Assembly (NCBI GenBank): GCA_036583965.1
Contig: JAZBQD010000014.1
Coordinates: 51,217,626-51,281,625 of the forward strand
Source: Prunella strophiata
Lineage: Eukaryota > Chordata > Aves > Passeriformes > Prunellidae
DNA: 64,000 nucleotides
Direction: 5' to 3'
A program made the position numbers and the translations under genes. Positions 51,201 to 61,497 of this stretch are shown here, one piece after another. The stretch's first letter is position 1, and each line of letters begins with the position of its first letter. The notes beneath the pieces are model-generated. The model saw only the letters and a program-made list of their open reading frames with translations. It searched no databases and was not told the origin of the DNA.

Positions 51201-54200
51201 TTACTGGCAGCAAAGGGTGATTCAGAACCAGAATAAGCCTTCTTAGTAAATCTAATTCTCTAACACACTTCAGAACACAGACCAAACGAGTCAATACATT
51301 CCTTTCCCAAGGGCACAATTTGCCTTCTGTATTCCCAACACAGCCTGACAGACACTGACATCCTGTGATTTGTCCTGGGAATGATCACATTTAGCAACTG
51401 ACCTCCTGTTCATCATTGTGCATGGCATGTTTTACATGTTTACATGCTATATTTTACAGGTTTACATGTACATACAAACATATCTGCTTACTCAGATTTC
51501 TTCACCATATCTTACTCTTACATTACAGATAACATTTTTTTAGCACCAGGACCAAAGACAATGTTAGAAATGGAAAGATCTTGACACTTTTCCTATCTCT
51601 GTTAGATGTCCTCAGATACATGGAGAATATGCTTCCTGTTTTGCTTAGAATGATTTTGTTTTCTGAAAGCTTTGTCAAATTACACAAACAGACTTAAGCT
51701 AACTCATACAAGCACCTATTAAAAAGAAAGTTTGGAGTGGTGAACATTGAACACATCTTTATAAGTTTAGTTTTATTTCAAAATACCACTCCCATTATCC
51801 CCCAAAGAAAACCCACACACCCAACCAAACAACCAAAACCAAGCCAAATGTTCTAAAGGCAGATAAAATGGAGACTCAATTACAGTTACCAAATATTTGT
51901 TTAAAATATATTATCTGAGATCCAGATAATAGCTGGGAAGCTACACTCAACGACCTGGTTTTATATTAATTTTAAACATCTTTTAAATAGCCTGTTAGAA
52001 ATGACAAATTATTTTAAATTTACTTCAATTAAAATCAATATTACAGCAGTCAAATTGTTAAGTCATATTTCAGCTTGAGATCCAACTTTAACCAGTGGAA
52101 ACTGAAAAAGTATTCCTATTTGATTGGATTGGCCATGCCATACTACAACACTTTTAAACACATGTATATATGCATAAAAGCAGATGGAGCAGCAACCTGT
52201 GTCTAGAATCCTCCTCTGTATCAGGAAAAAAATATGACTACATAATGCTGGTATCAAACTGCTCTTTTAAACAATAATCACACACGAAAAAGGCAGCATA
52301 TTTTCCAATTGAGGCAGCAGGGACATAAAAAGTGCACTTCAGCCCACACCTATTTTGCTTCTGGCATGGAGCTCTTACCAGACTTTTAATTGATCTGCAC
52401 TGTTAGTAGGCTGCTCATTTTCTTCATTCAAAGCACCACCAGGACAGTTTGTGCATTTAGATGGCAGTTAAGAGGCTTATCCAAAGACATTCTCTTTTTC
52501 CTTTCCAGATGCTGATTTCACTTAATTATGAATATCCAAAAAAAGCAAAGGACACTCACATTGTAAGACTAATCTAATGACAATGACAAATGCTTTTGGA
52601 GAAAGTTTTTTAAAAGTTCTTACCTACGTTCTGCTTATGGAATAACCTTATGTAAATAAAACAGTGTTCAAACTACTTCCCTACTGCCAAGAGTAATTTG
52701 CACATAAGCAGGAAAAAGTTGATTTTAATTGACAAATTTCTTTTTTTTAAAAATGGTATATAAAAAATTAGTATTTTCTATAATATATAGTTTATATTAT
52801 GTATAAACACAAAAAATTAAATGCTGGAGAGGAGATCTCAGAAGCCAAGAATATAAAATGCTGTGTCTGCCTTCTAAACTTGTGTGCTGAAGTTCTCACA
52901 AAAGTCAACTGAACTACAAGTTTTAGTGTAACATTCACTTTGCAAGACTTATCACCAACAAAAAATAATCTTCTAAACTATTTATTGTATCCGTTTCAGA
53001 AAATGTTATATTTTATATAACATGTTAAATTTTATATATTTTAATATAAATTTGAACTAGAAAAAAGAGATGCATAATAATCAGCATTGCCAAATACTGC
53101 AAAGGTCTATAAGGTTCTGAATGCCAGCCCAGAGATGTCTGGGTGAACAGCATGCTGTTTCCCTGGATTCCTTTGGGAGGCAGCCTTGCTTACTGTTAAC
53201 AGCACACAGCTGTTACCACATAGCTGTGGATGCTATGGATAAAAATGTTACACTATTTCTGTTGTTTACAGAACGCCTGCAGACTGAGCTCTATAGATAC
53301 ATACACAGCTCTTTATATTCTGACTCAGAAGAAATTGTGATCTACATTAAACACCATTCTTCACAGAGCCATCACTAAAATCTACAAACCCAGCTCCTTA
53401 CTTGACTTTACAGCAGTTCTGTTTATGACCTTCCTCGTTTAGAGAAAGTTCATTTAAAAGTGAAATTAAAGTGAATAAAAACATTTCTTGCAGTAATATA
53501 AAATATTCTAATACTCCATTTTCAGTCTAATTCAAATAGTGCTATTTAAAGAATACATATCAAGGCTAGAGAGAATTTAAATGCAGTAAGTCATATATGC
53601 AGTTCCCTGTAACTAGTTAACTAGAACAATTTTTTAGCACAGGAAATTCTCATGATTATTTCAAAACATATAGTGTGCTCACAATCACTCTGGAATTCAG
53701 TGAATTTACAACAGCATGTGTCATTGCAGGTAAATATTCATGTTTGTCCAAAAAGGCACACAAGAAGCTGTCTTTATCTACAGGAATCACCTATCAAATT
53801 CACCTGTACATATTTCTTTGCCTATATTTATGGTTGATTATATTCAGTGATATTTCTTTGTCATCCTTTTTATTGCATCAACCATCTAATTTTACTGAGT
53901 AAATAGTGCACAACTTTCTGCAAATGAGACAAAGCATTTGGGCACCATCTTGGGCAGTAAGAAATACCAACTTAAATCCATTTAAGAGTTTGAAGGACTC
54001 AAGAGTGGGTCTTTGGTTTTCTCTTTTGGGTTTTTCTACCTTTCCAATAAGTAAAGACAGAAGTGGGGAGAATACAACTCACATGTCAAAGGAATGTTAC
54101 CTAGGTCTGAAAAATATGAAGCTAGATATTGCAGCCATGTAGTTAACTCATTTGAATTGTATGTTGAAAATGTGACTTTGGCACTAGGAAAGCAAAATTC

Positions 54201-57200
54201 TTAGTCCAAACTACTATCATGAAAGACATGGCATGATATGGTGGGAGAAATAGCTGAAAATATACAAATTCTACATCTGAAGATATGTAACACAGAGCAA
54301 ATAGTGTGAAACTATGGACTAGGACTCGTATGTATGTTCAAGGTTAATTGTTTTAATTGCAGTAATCCATAAAATAAATGACAACACAGAATTGATGGTA
54401 TCAAGCCAGAAGAGGAATGTACTGGATCACACATTCAATGAAAGACAGAAATAAGGAAATCTCTGACCAACTGCAGGCAGCTGGACCCCTGCTATGCTGA
54501 CCACTGACACTCACTCACCTTGAGGCTTACCACCCTAAGCAAAATGCCCCAGAAACTCATGTCACAGACCTATTCCCAAACTGCATGGCAAAGTCAGTGA
54601 ACCCTGAGAAGTTCTGGAAAGCTGGCATAAGGCTAAAGAATGTGGAATGACAGTATTCCAGACAGTTGGAGGCTGGGTTCCTACAGTAATGAGAAAGCCT
54701 CATCTACAACAGCTACACTGCCAGAGGAAGAAGGAAATTCAAACAAAAGCAGTGAACACCATTTTCTTTGCTTAGCTGTAGGTCTTGCCATGTTCTTATG
54801 CCCCAGGCAATAAATAATCTGCTTCAGAGATGAGATTTCTGAAAACTATTTTTGTGTTGCTGAAAAGCCACAGTCTTGCCCAGCAGGAAAGGGAGGCCAG
54901 TAAGTATAGAGGGAAAAAGTCTACTTTTTTTTTTTTTCAACCTACCTTTAACTAAAGTTCTCTCCATTGAACATTTTAAAAGTGCTTTTTTGTCTTAGAA
55001 AATGAGAAAGTGCTTCTTTATCTATATCTTCAGTGTTCTCTGGACAGATGATCTAAACTGTTTAACAAACTCTTGCAGCAATATCCCTAACACCATGCTC
55101 CAGGATTTGCCAAAAATTCCCTGTAATATATCACCCACTTTCTCTGGCATGTAGTACTTACTCAGAGCTTCCTTGTCTGAACATGTGCCTACAGATACAA
55201 TTTTAAAATAAGAACATGTATTTCAAGTTTTTTTTAAATCTGCCCTTCTAGTTATCAAGGTTGTATAAAACAGATTGCTCCTACATAAAACATCATTTCC
55301 AAGATGCAACTGTCATTGCAAATGGTACACAACAACAGGCAAGAGTGTAACCTAACAATTCTGTAACAATTTACATTAAAAAGGCCACTCTAAGCTAGTG
55401 CTAAGTATAGAAAAAAAGACTGCAAAATAGTGCATTTTTTACTGTTTCTGAAACCACAAACTGGCAAAGTATCTAATCACACTTGGGAAGGTGCAAGTGG
55501 CTATACTAAACACTTGCCAGCTCTATACTGCTACATAAATAAATTAAAAAAACAACTATGCATAACAAGATCCTGAACTCAATAAAATATCATACATATT
55601 TGGATTATAATTTTTCATGATATGACATGATTTCCACTAGTATTTAAAAGCCTTCAAAAAACCCCCATGATTTTAGGAAGAGTTCCTGCCAAATTTTATA
55701 GTATATATGTGTGTGTACATATATAGAGAAAGAGAGAGAGAGAGAAAAATTATTCTATGAAATACAATTAATTCTACATGTTGCAATCTGAGATCAGTAA
55801 ATATTTCTGAAATTTAACTGTCAGCATATCAGCCCTTTTTCTTTGACAACTACACTAAGACAAGCAACTAGAAAGCGGTGCACAAAAATTATTTAATTTG
55901 AAACTTCTACAGCTTGCATGACTGCATGACCTCTTGAAGAGGTCAAGAGGCATTTCTTAACAATTTCCTTTGAAATTATTAAAGCTTCTACTACACAGTG
56001 CAGTATCCAGCAAAGATAAAAATGCTTCAGAAATGCAAAAGAGCAAGTGGATAGGAAGTAAAAAATTGAGAGTGAGTATGAAGACATCCCACGTATCACA
56101 TGTCAATATATGATTCAATTCCTGAATATAAAGGGGGGAGAACAATAAAGGGAGTATTATCAGCTACTCAAGAAAATATGTTTTATTAATATTAAAATAC
56201 TTTTTTCCTTCATATTCAAAACATACCATTTCACTGGGAACATCAGTTTTTTGTACCAGTTAGTAAGAGAAAAATTCTGAAAGATAACTTGAAAGTAATG
56301 AAATACTTTTGTCAGTTTTGTTATGAATTCTTATACAAATTCTTACACTTATTCTGCCATCTGTAATTTACTTATGAATGGGTGTTAATTTATCAAAATG
56401 ATTTCATATCTGCTGATAGACCCAGCATAAAAAAGGGTTATCACTTATCTCTATTTTCTGGTAAATGTTTTCTTCAAAATGATCTTGAGTATAGAGGGCA
56501 AAGCATGAAATGAAAGATGCATTCTTTGCCAAGTTCCTGCATTCAGAAGCAAGATGGCAGTATTGCTGAAGATCTGATGTTTAATTATGTTGTTGTTTTC
56601 TCTATCTAAGCATAATCAACATTACTGACCTACTAAATTAAGATTGCACTGCAAACTGCAGAAGCTTATAGAACAGAAAATCTTCTATTGACTTAAGAAT
56701 TAAGGGTCTTTAGAAGGACTACAGGTTTAACACTGCATTGTGTCATTTAAAAATAATTCTAAAGCACAGAATACATTTTCTGAGTGCATTATTTTCATTG
56801 TATTATCTATTATATTGCAGTGACTGGAAAGTGCTTAATTTGAAGGATTTTTTCATGGCAATTTTCAGGTAATGAGCCTGTTTAACACATGTTGAAGAAG
56901 TTTTGCATTCAAATAAAAGGTATGGGAAATACAGTGAAAGATAAAGAGGCACATGAAACTAATTACAGAAGAACTGAACTGATGCATTCTCTGAAGTGAT
57001 TTCCAAGCAGAAAACAGGCCACAAAAGAGAGTGAAATACCAAACTGCACACTACCTTAAGTGATTCTGCCAGTTGTACGTGATTAGTCATAGACCAGAAT
57101 GTCCACTGCTAGATTTCTCAGCTGATGAAGAAGAACTTTTTCTCCTTCCAGGTCTTCTGCTTCCACAGGCACCTTCCATGTGGGGTAGGGACATTTAGTG

Positions 57201-60200
57201 CCATCCCAAACCTGCAATGCAAATTAATTATTTCAATGTGCTCAGGATACTTCCGATTCAGACTTTAAATAGCTTTTTAATTATTTTGTTTGATTAAAAA
57301 TTATTAACAATAAGAGATCTTAGTTGTAGTCTCAGTCTAAAAGTCCTTAAAATACTTGAATTAGACCTTACGGGATTTTTTAACTTATTACTCCTTACAG
57401 AGCATAAAATAACCTCTACAGAGAACATAATCAAGTACTAAGACCTGGAATTTGTTAATATTTAGATTAAAAAAAAAAAAAAAAAAAAGAACAGCTCTAG
57501 CAAAACCTCAGCTGCTTATCCAGCACAGAATGACACAATATTCCAAGCTGGAAGGGACCCACAAAGATCATCAAGTCTAACTCTTAAGTGAATGGTCCAC
57601 AGGGGGATTGAACCCTCAACCTTGGAGCTCTCAGCACCATGCTCTGACCAGCTGAGACAATCTCAGGGTCAGCTGTTACAACTATCAGAATTCATCATAT
57701 GCAGTCCTTAATATTTTAATCCCACTATAAGGGTTTTTTAACCACTCTAGCTACAGTACGTGAATACTGAGTGAACAGTATTTATTGACTTAATTACTGA
57801 TGATCTCCTATAGCAGTAATACACTGCTACTTATCCAGAACATATTAGAAAAACATCAGTACTTAACCTGTATTTATTAACAAGGGTTCTAAAACTTGTT
57901 TGCCTAAAGCTAAATCCTTGATACACTCCAAGTACTGAAATATCAGCAGTTATTTTTCAGCTATCAAAGTGTTGTGAAAAGGTAAGTTTACTGACAGGCT
58001 TAACACCTTGAAACCAATATCTTACTTCTTAACCCAAACATTATTCTGTAAACTACGCTTTCCTGAGCTTCTGAAGATATACTCTTCTCAAAGACTCAAA
58101 AATAATTGTTTGATATACTGGCATAGTAAAACAAAAATCTAGAAGCATTTGGACTTCTAAAATGCTGCTTTTTATAGGATTTCATACATATAGGTTCAAC
58201 AGAAGAACCTATTTTCCAATTTTCAGTTTGTGATTCCAAGGTGCTTCGTCCCATGAGTTAGGCACTGCAGAGGGCAAGAAAAAAAGACACTAAAGCCTAA
58301 TTTTTAAAGGATTTCTAGCCCTTATGCTTAACTGCTTTGGATCAACAGACCCACAGGAAAAGATATAAGAATCAGCAGAGCCATGTATAAATGCACTAAG
58401 AATAGCTCACAGAATACGCATCCAGAATCAAGAGATAAAAGGGAAAACTGTTCACAGTGAAAATGACCCATGTCATCAAATTATGTTGCCAAATAAGAGT
58501 ATATTCTGAAGAACCCAGATGATGAGGTGGTATATGCTGCCACAGATTAAAAAAAGCCTGTTATCTTCTGATCCTGCACCATGAAATACTTAAAACCACC
58601 TTTGAAAGAGAGGTTGTCTATTGCTTGAATTATCACATCTTTCCCAGAACTCAGCCTGAAAACAGATTTAGTGCATATATACTACAAATTTAGTCACTCT
58701 GACAAAGTAAAGAATCTTAAATTTGTCAAGTTTTCCATTATTTTTCAACTGGCTTTACTTGGTACACTTTGGTAATTCTACACTGGAGAGATGATCTGAC
58801 AAATGGATTAAAATAACCTGCATGCTCTCTGTTCAGATAAAAGGATGGTGACTTAGTTTTATAATGTCCTTTGCCACAGGAACTAACAGGGCAGGCACCA
58901 GGGCACCTTTAAGAGGAATTTATAAATATAAAGAGGAATTTATAAAGGAATTTAAGAGGAATTTATAAATATAAATATAGTGAAGTTTCTAAAAAAATAA
59001 TCTTTCCAAAGTAGTTTGGTTTGGGTTTTTTCTTGCACAAATATGAAAACAAATAAAGCTCTCTACCTCAGGAGCCTGGAAGCTCTACTTTACACTAAAC
59101 ACAAAAACATCCAGGTTTTAAACTGTCCTGGTTTCAAAACTGAATACTGGAATAAAACCCAAAACTGGTTAAATTAATTCTGAGTAAGAAACAACCAATT
59201 GTTCTATTACTAGTCATGAACAGACTGGAGCTAAAGAAAAGTTAGTGATAACATTTGATCACCATGACTGGAAAACACTGAAAAGGGAGAGACAAAATAC
59301 CTGTTTCTATCTTCAGCAGCATTTGCTCATTGTATGAATTACCTTAATGTACACAATTTAACTGACAGACAGAAAGGAAGAAAAGATTAATAATAAAACT
59401 CTTATGCAAGGCATAAATGACAGAATAATTTCTACTGTGTATTCTTTACTCTCCACCAATATGACTAAAAAAATTCTCAGAAAATGGAAAACACTAACAG
59501 CTCAGTGATACCATCTTTATGCCATGTCCAACTCTGCTGCTGTGCTAACAGGAATTAATTTATCAAGTGTAATTTAAAAGTTATGCTACAGGTGATGCAC
59601 AAAATTGCTGAAATTCATTTTAGTTGTCTTTGAAGCAGTCTCCACTAGATACATGGAATCAATACTTATAACAATAGTAATTTTTCATTGTATAATCAAC
59701 CATTTATAACACTGATATACTTGGAATAAAATAAATGTAAAAAATATTATAAAATGGATAATCAAAATAATACAATAAAATAATATTTAATGATCACTTA
59801 ATTTGAGCTGGTATTGAATTGGTTGTTTTGTTTGATTTTTTTTTTTATTTAGCAAATCAAGTTTTTAGAAAGGCTTTTTTTTCTATCACACCCAGTATTT
59901 AATATCAGAAATGGATTTTGCTATTGTTGAAAAATAGGCGAAATTAGCAACAGAATATTAATGTAGCATTTTTAAGCTTGTCCAATGCATTGTAATACAT
60001 ATTTAAGTATTTAATATTTTATACTAAATAATTGATCAGCCATTATTTGACATCAGACTTCTACCTTCCTAAGTCTACCCTAAAATATCCCCAAGTCATC
60101 ACCTTTACTATACAAAAATGACAAAATCAACTTCAAGTCTTACAACACAGAAAAGTGTGTAAAGAAACAAAAATTTAAGAAAGCACTTGTGCCTTCTGTC

Positions 60201-61497
60201 CTTGCAAAAGGTCCTTCAATGCTGAAGATTCACTTATTAATGAACAACTTAATTACAGTCCACAAAGTCATGAAAATTTAGTGGGTCTCATTTGACATCT
60301 ATTTCACAAGGCATAATTAAATGGAAATGTTTGTAGCAGTTGCAGAATATGTTATAACATGCACTTAAGGTTTGTTTCTCTGTAGTAATGCATTGTTCTG
60401 TATGAGAAAAATCTTTGCTGCTTCAATGAAGGAATAATGCCAAGTGCTATTTCTAAAAATATTGTAACAATACAGTTTAACACATAGAACCAATAAATAA
60501 TTTTATGAAGTCACAAAGTGGAATATAACAGCTTGATCATTACTTCTGTTTTAACAATCAAGTATGAAAATATAGTAGAGTCTTGGAATAGCACCAGCCT
60601 GACACATCTGAACTACAACTAGGAATATTGTGGAGACCTCCTTTTCAATTAGTTAATGCTAAGGATCACCTTTAGAATCTGCTCTCCTGTTCCATGGCAC
60701 TTTGCATTTTGTATTTTCAGTAAGCACTGATGCCCAGAGTGCTTATGTGTAACTAAAAGAAGCTACCTGAAATCCATCATAATAACATAATCCATTAATT
60801 CTTTTTTAGGCAGTGCTACTTACTGCACTAATCATATCCATCAAATCTAGAAAAACAAGCAGTAAATGCTACTAACTAGAAAACAAGGATACAGTTTAAA
60901 ACAAACAATATTTTTCAAGGTTAAGAAATCTTGTGATATTTATCTACAAATCTTTGTGAAATGATGATCTATATAATGAAATCTTAATAAACCCCTGTAA
61001 AAAACCAAATCAGGTGATCAACTTCAAAGACAACCAGGCTTTTTATTTTGTTTTCATAAAAAAAAAATAGTCAACGATCACAGATTTGCTTACACTAAAA
61101 TTATTTATCTACATAATATTATTTAAATTAATATGTCTGTTTTAGTGAAAAATGTATCACAATGTCTTAATAAACCTAAAAAATTATTTTTAAAAAGGAA
61201 GTCTACCTTTAGAAGAAAAGAAGATCCATCCACTTTTGCTTTTCCCACCAGCTGGCAAGTGAGATCAAAGTACAGCATTGGCTGAACACCAGACAATTTT
61301 GTTGCTGGTCCAGAGATGGAAATATTACTGGCTGCCCAAATACGTAACTCTTCTATTGTTTTCTGTTCTTCATCCATGAAAGTGTACACTCTGCTAGAAG
61401 TTCGAGGAACTACTGGAGCTCCTATGGTTCCATCAAATGTTAAGGATGCAAATCCCCCACTGGTAATTCCCTGCATCTGTCCATTGTATGCCCTGAT
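36163..61497 (-). CDS. POT1: POT1, telomere single-strand binding protein, 3' part of gene (12 exons, one with a frameshift)
   Basis: POT1 is the shelterin subunit that binds the telomeric 3' overhang through two N-terminal OB folds and tethers to TPP1 through a C-terminal OB fold carrying a Holliday-junction-resolvase-like insert. The exons here encode the protein from the equivalent of human residue 86 to the stop: end of OB1, OB2, linker and C-terminal domain. Residues equivalent to the DNA-contacting human Y89, Q94, Y161, Y223 and H266 are present, as are the two CxxC pairs (HCSKC, GCKQC) that bind zinc. All introns are GT-AG with matching phases. Exons: 61497-61207, 57211-57055, 50920-50760, 48536-48448, 47332-47288, 46844-46688, 45427-45222, 43970-43835, 41235-41141, 39640-39555, 37414-37309 and 36275-36163. 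The second has one extra base that breaks the frame at 57085. The start codon lies beyond the window. Confidence 0.95.
37309..37414 (-). CDS. POT1: POT1 exon: near C-terminus
   Basis: A 106-nt exon (phase 0 to 1) reading [15 protein letters not shown], then [14 protein letters not shown], matching human [11 protein letters not shown]...DMFCPPG. The acceptor is CTCTTTCAG and the donor GTCAGT. It is open throughout. Confidence 0.95.
39555..39640 (-). CDS. POT1: POT1 exon: C-terminal OB fold
   Basis: An 86-nt exon (phase 1 to 0) reading [19 protein letters not shown], then SLNAYLFDY, matching human [28 protein letters not shown]. The acceptor is GTTTTAG and the donor is a strong GTAAGT. Confidence 0.95.
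41141..41235 (-). CDS. POT1: POT1 exon: second zinc-binding CxxC
   Basis: A 95-nt exon (phase 2 to 1) reading [17 protein letters not shown] and ending PTEIAQ plus one base. GCKQC matches the second cysteine pair of the human zinc site. The rest of the segment is less conserved, as in other vertebrates. The acceptor is AATGCTAG and the donor GTTAGC. Confidence 0.92.
41500..41905 (+). mobile_element. CR1 LINE 3' fragment in POT1 intron
   Basis: The + strand shows the CR1 3' untranslated order: gttcagcctggaaaacagag, later actggaacaggctgtccag, then a tail with ccattctatgaattcta. It is antisense to POT1 and lies between the exons at 41141-41235 and 43835-43970. It is 5'-truncated and has no coding part. 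Confidence 0.85.
43400..43430. repeat. TA-rich microsatellite in POT1 intron
   Basis: Imperfect run of TA dinucleotides with AC interruptions. Confidence 0.85.
43835..43970 (-). CDS. POT1: POT1 exon: C-terminal domain
   Basis: A 136-nt exon (phase 1 to 2) reading [20 protein letters not shown], then [16 protein letters not shown] and IKYYG. The [10 protein letters not shown] block is nearly identical to human POT1. The acceptor is TTAATAG and the donor GTAGGT. It separates the two zinc-binding cysteine pairs. Confidence 0.95.
45222..45427 (-). CDS. POT1: POT1 exon: Holliday-junction-resolvase-like insert, first part
   Basis: A 206-nt exon (phase 2 to 1) reading [18 protein letters not shown], then [18 protein letters not shown] and ending LIMIE plus one base. 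It matches human QEVPHEGDLDIIF...WTTKNQKGRKVAVHFVK. The acceptor is GGTTTTAG and the donor GTAAGG. The frame is open throughout. Confidence 0.95.
46045..46262 (+). mobile_element. CR1 LINE fragment in POT1 intron
   Basis: Contains the CR1 order caaagatggtgaagggcctt, then cttcagcctggaggaggctg and acaggaacaagggaatggcc. It is antisense to POT1 and truncated at both ends. The minus-strand open frame across this stretch is an artefact of the repeat, not an exon. Confidence 0.85.
46688..46844 (-). CDS. POT1: POT1 exon: C-terminal OB fold with first zinc-binding CxxC
   Basis: A 157-nt exon (phase 1 to 2) encoding [14 protein letters not shown], then [16 protein letters not shown] and [13 protein letters not shown]. 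The HCSKC pair matches the human zinc-coordinating cysteines in the C-terminal domain that binds TPP1. The acceptor is TCTTGCAG and the donor GTAAGT. Confidence 0.95.
47288..47332 (-). CDS. POT1: POT1 small exon: start of C-terminal domain
   Basis: A 45-nt exon (phase 1 to 1) encoding [14 protein letters not shown], matching human YEVERCQQLSAT. The acceptor is TATTTTAG and the donor GTAGGT. Its length is a multiple of three, so it could be skipped without a frameshift. Confidence 0.9.
48448..48536 (-). CDS. POT1: POT1 exon: linker between OB2 and C-terminal domain
   Basis: An 89-nt exon (phase 2 to 1) reading [17 protein letters not shown] and ending DSTFGNVT. It aligns with the human linker LESANLTANQHSDV...SFPSSGS. 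The acceptor is TATCTTTAG before 48536 and the donor GTAAGA after 48448. A second acceptor AG eight bases further in (exon start 48528) would shift the phase. Joined straight to the exon ending at 50760 it gives an uninterrupted frame, so the exon at 48634-48778 is not needed. Confidence 0.85.
48590..48614. repeat. CA/TA microsatellite beside POT1 exons
   Basis: A short CA run followed by TA dinucleotides, between the doubtful exon at 48634-48778 and the exon at 48448-48536. A related TA run lies at 48397-48412. Confidence 0.85.
48634..48778 (-). CDS. possible extra or alternative POT1 exon (doubtful)
   Basis: After an acceptor TTCCAG, the frame continues in phase 2 from the upstream exon as [20 protein letters not shown], similar to the POT1 linker (human DLESANLT...). 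The frame stays open to a strong donor, CAT/GTAAGT, after 48634. However, that exon is 145 nt and leaves phase 0, which neither 48536-48448 nor 47332-47288 can follow in frame. A weaker donor after 48723 (exon of 56 nt) would leave phase 1 and join 47332 in frame. It may be a duplicated or mutually exclusive cassette, a decayed exon, or not an exon at all. Confidence 0.35.
49025..50491 (+). mobile_element. CR1 LINE, 5'-truncated, decayed reverse transcriptase
   Basis: The longest CR1 copy in the window, antisense to POT1 and lying between the exons ending at 48778 and 50760. Around 49560-49680 the + strand encodes [19 protein letters not shown], a reverse-transcriptase signature of CR1. Further on, FADD-like and [12 protein letters not shown] segments appear in other frames, so several frameshifts and stops have killed the ORF. 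The 3' untranslated region runs to the tail ctaaatgattctgattcc at about 50490. The left end is approximate. Confidence 0.92.
50760..50920 (-). CDS. POT1: POT1 exon: end of OB2
   Basis: A 161-nt exon (phase 0 in, phase 2 out) beginning [14 protein letters not shown] and containing [14 protein letters not shown], the strand that carries the His equivalent to human H266, a DNA contact. It ends DVKELK plus two bases of the next codon at a strong GTGAGT donor. It is open throughout. Between the IYS and PMEF segments it is slightly shorter than the human protein, as expected for a loop. Confidence 0.95.
51011..51185 (-). mobile_element. CR1 LINE 3' fragment, old
   Basis: On + the sequence reads like the reverse of a CR1 3' end: ctggcagggacctctggcga near 51034, then ggctgtttccagctgggttt and a segment ending aaaacctctccatgtgatct. 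It is more diverged than the other copies, and the right boundary is uncertain. It sits in the intron upstream of the exon at 50920. Confidence 0.6.
51190..57054 (-). other. POT1 intron, no further exon seen
   Basis: Most of the intron between the exons at 50920 and 57055. It is AT-rich. I searched for extra POT1-like frames because, as I recall, the chicken protein is longer than the human one, but found none I could support. Open frames here are short and without motif. Confidence 0.55.
55705..55746. repeat. compound TG/TA/GA microsatellite
   Basis: TG, TA and then GA dinucleotide runs in succession within a POT1 intron. Confidence 0.85.
57055..57211 (-). CDS. POT1: POT1 exon: core of OB2, carries a 1-nt insertion
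   Basis: The exon starts [15 protein letters not shown], matching human POT1 from residue 183, and ends at the equivalent of human Lys234. It should be 52 codons (156 nt, phase 0 to 0) but measures 157 nt. Translation is collinear with POT1 as far as DILVYD; then one extra base (+ strand A at 57085, minus-strand T) gives an in-frame TAA at 57085-57083. Dropping that base restores the expected NHV continuation through to SLK. Acceptor TTGCAG and donor GTAGTG are intact. The extra base is not in a homopolymer. See findings for interpretations. Confidence 0.92.
57467..57488. repeat. poly-A run
   Basis: Twenty or so consecutive A bases on the + strand, about 36 bp from the SINE. It is not at the correct end to be the SINE tail, which is a CR1-type octamer. 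Confidence 0.85.
57525..57660 (-). mobile_element. tRNA-derived SINE (TguSINE1-like)
   Basis: On the minus strand a tRNA-like head (57660 to about 57600) has an A-box-like GTCTCAGCTGGTCAGAGC at 57658-57641 and a B box GGTTCAATCCC at 57614-57604. It continues into a CR1-like tail with GATGATCTTTGTGGGTCCC and a terminal CATTCTGTG unit. A tRNA head plus CR1 tail is the structure of the zebra finch tRNA-Ile SINE mobilised by CR1. It lies about 310 bp upstream of the frameshifted POT1 exon, in the same orientation as the gene. Confidence 0.75.
57664..61206 (-). other. POT1 intron, no further exon seen
   Basis: The remainder of the 3995-bp intron between exons 61207-61497 and 57055-57211. It is AT-rich and contains the small tandem duplication at 58908-58980. 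I see no coding sequence or recognisable transposon. Confidence 0.55.
58908..58980. repeat. short tandem duplication of an aagaggaatttataaa unit
   Basis: The unit aagaggaatttataaa occurs three times with spacers that themselves repeat the element tataaatata. It is a local tandem duplication in a POT1 intron with no evident function. Confidence 0.85.
61207..61497 (-). CDS. POT1: POT1 exon: end of OB1 and start of OB2
   Basis: This 291-nt exon (97 codons, phase 0 at both ends) begins [16 protein letters not shown], matching human POT1 from residue 86, and ends DGSSFLLK, matching human residue 182. The Tyr and Gln equivalent to human Y89 and Q94, both DNA-contact residues altered in human tumours, are conserved, as is the VQP..YFDL stretch that opens OB2 (human Y161). 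The acceptor is TTATAG before 61497 and the donor GTAGAC after 61207. It is the most 5' POT1 exon in the window. Confidence 0.95.

Noticed and set aside
57055..57211. POT1 as an old processed or decayed pseudogene
   Set aside because: The gene has introns with intact GT-AG sites and matching phases, and every other accepted exon is open with conserved DNA- and zinc-binding residues.
57600..57660. A functional tRNA gene
   Set aside because: The A and B boxes continue directly into a CR1-like tail and the acceptor stem is not closed, so this is a SINE head.
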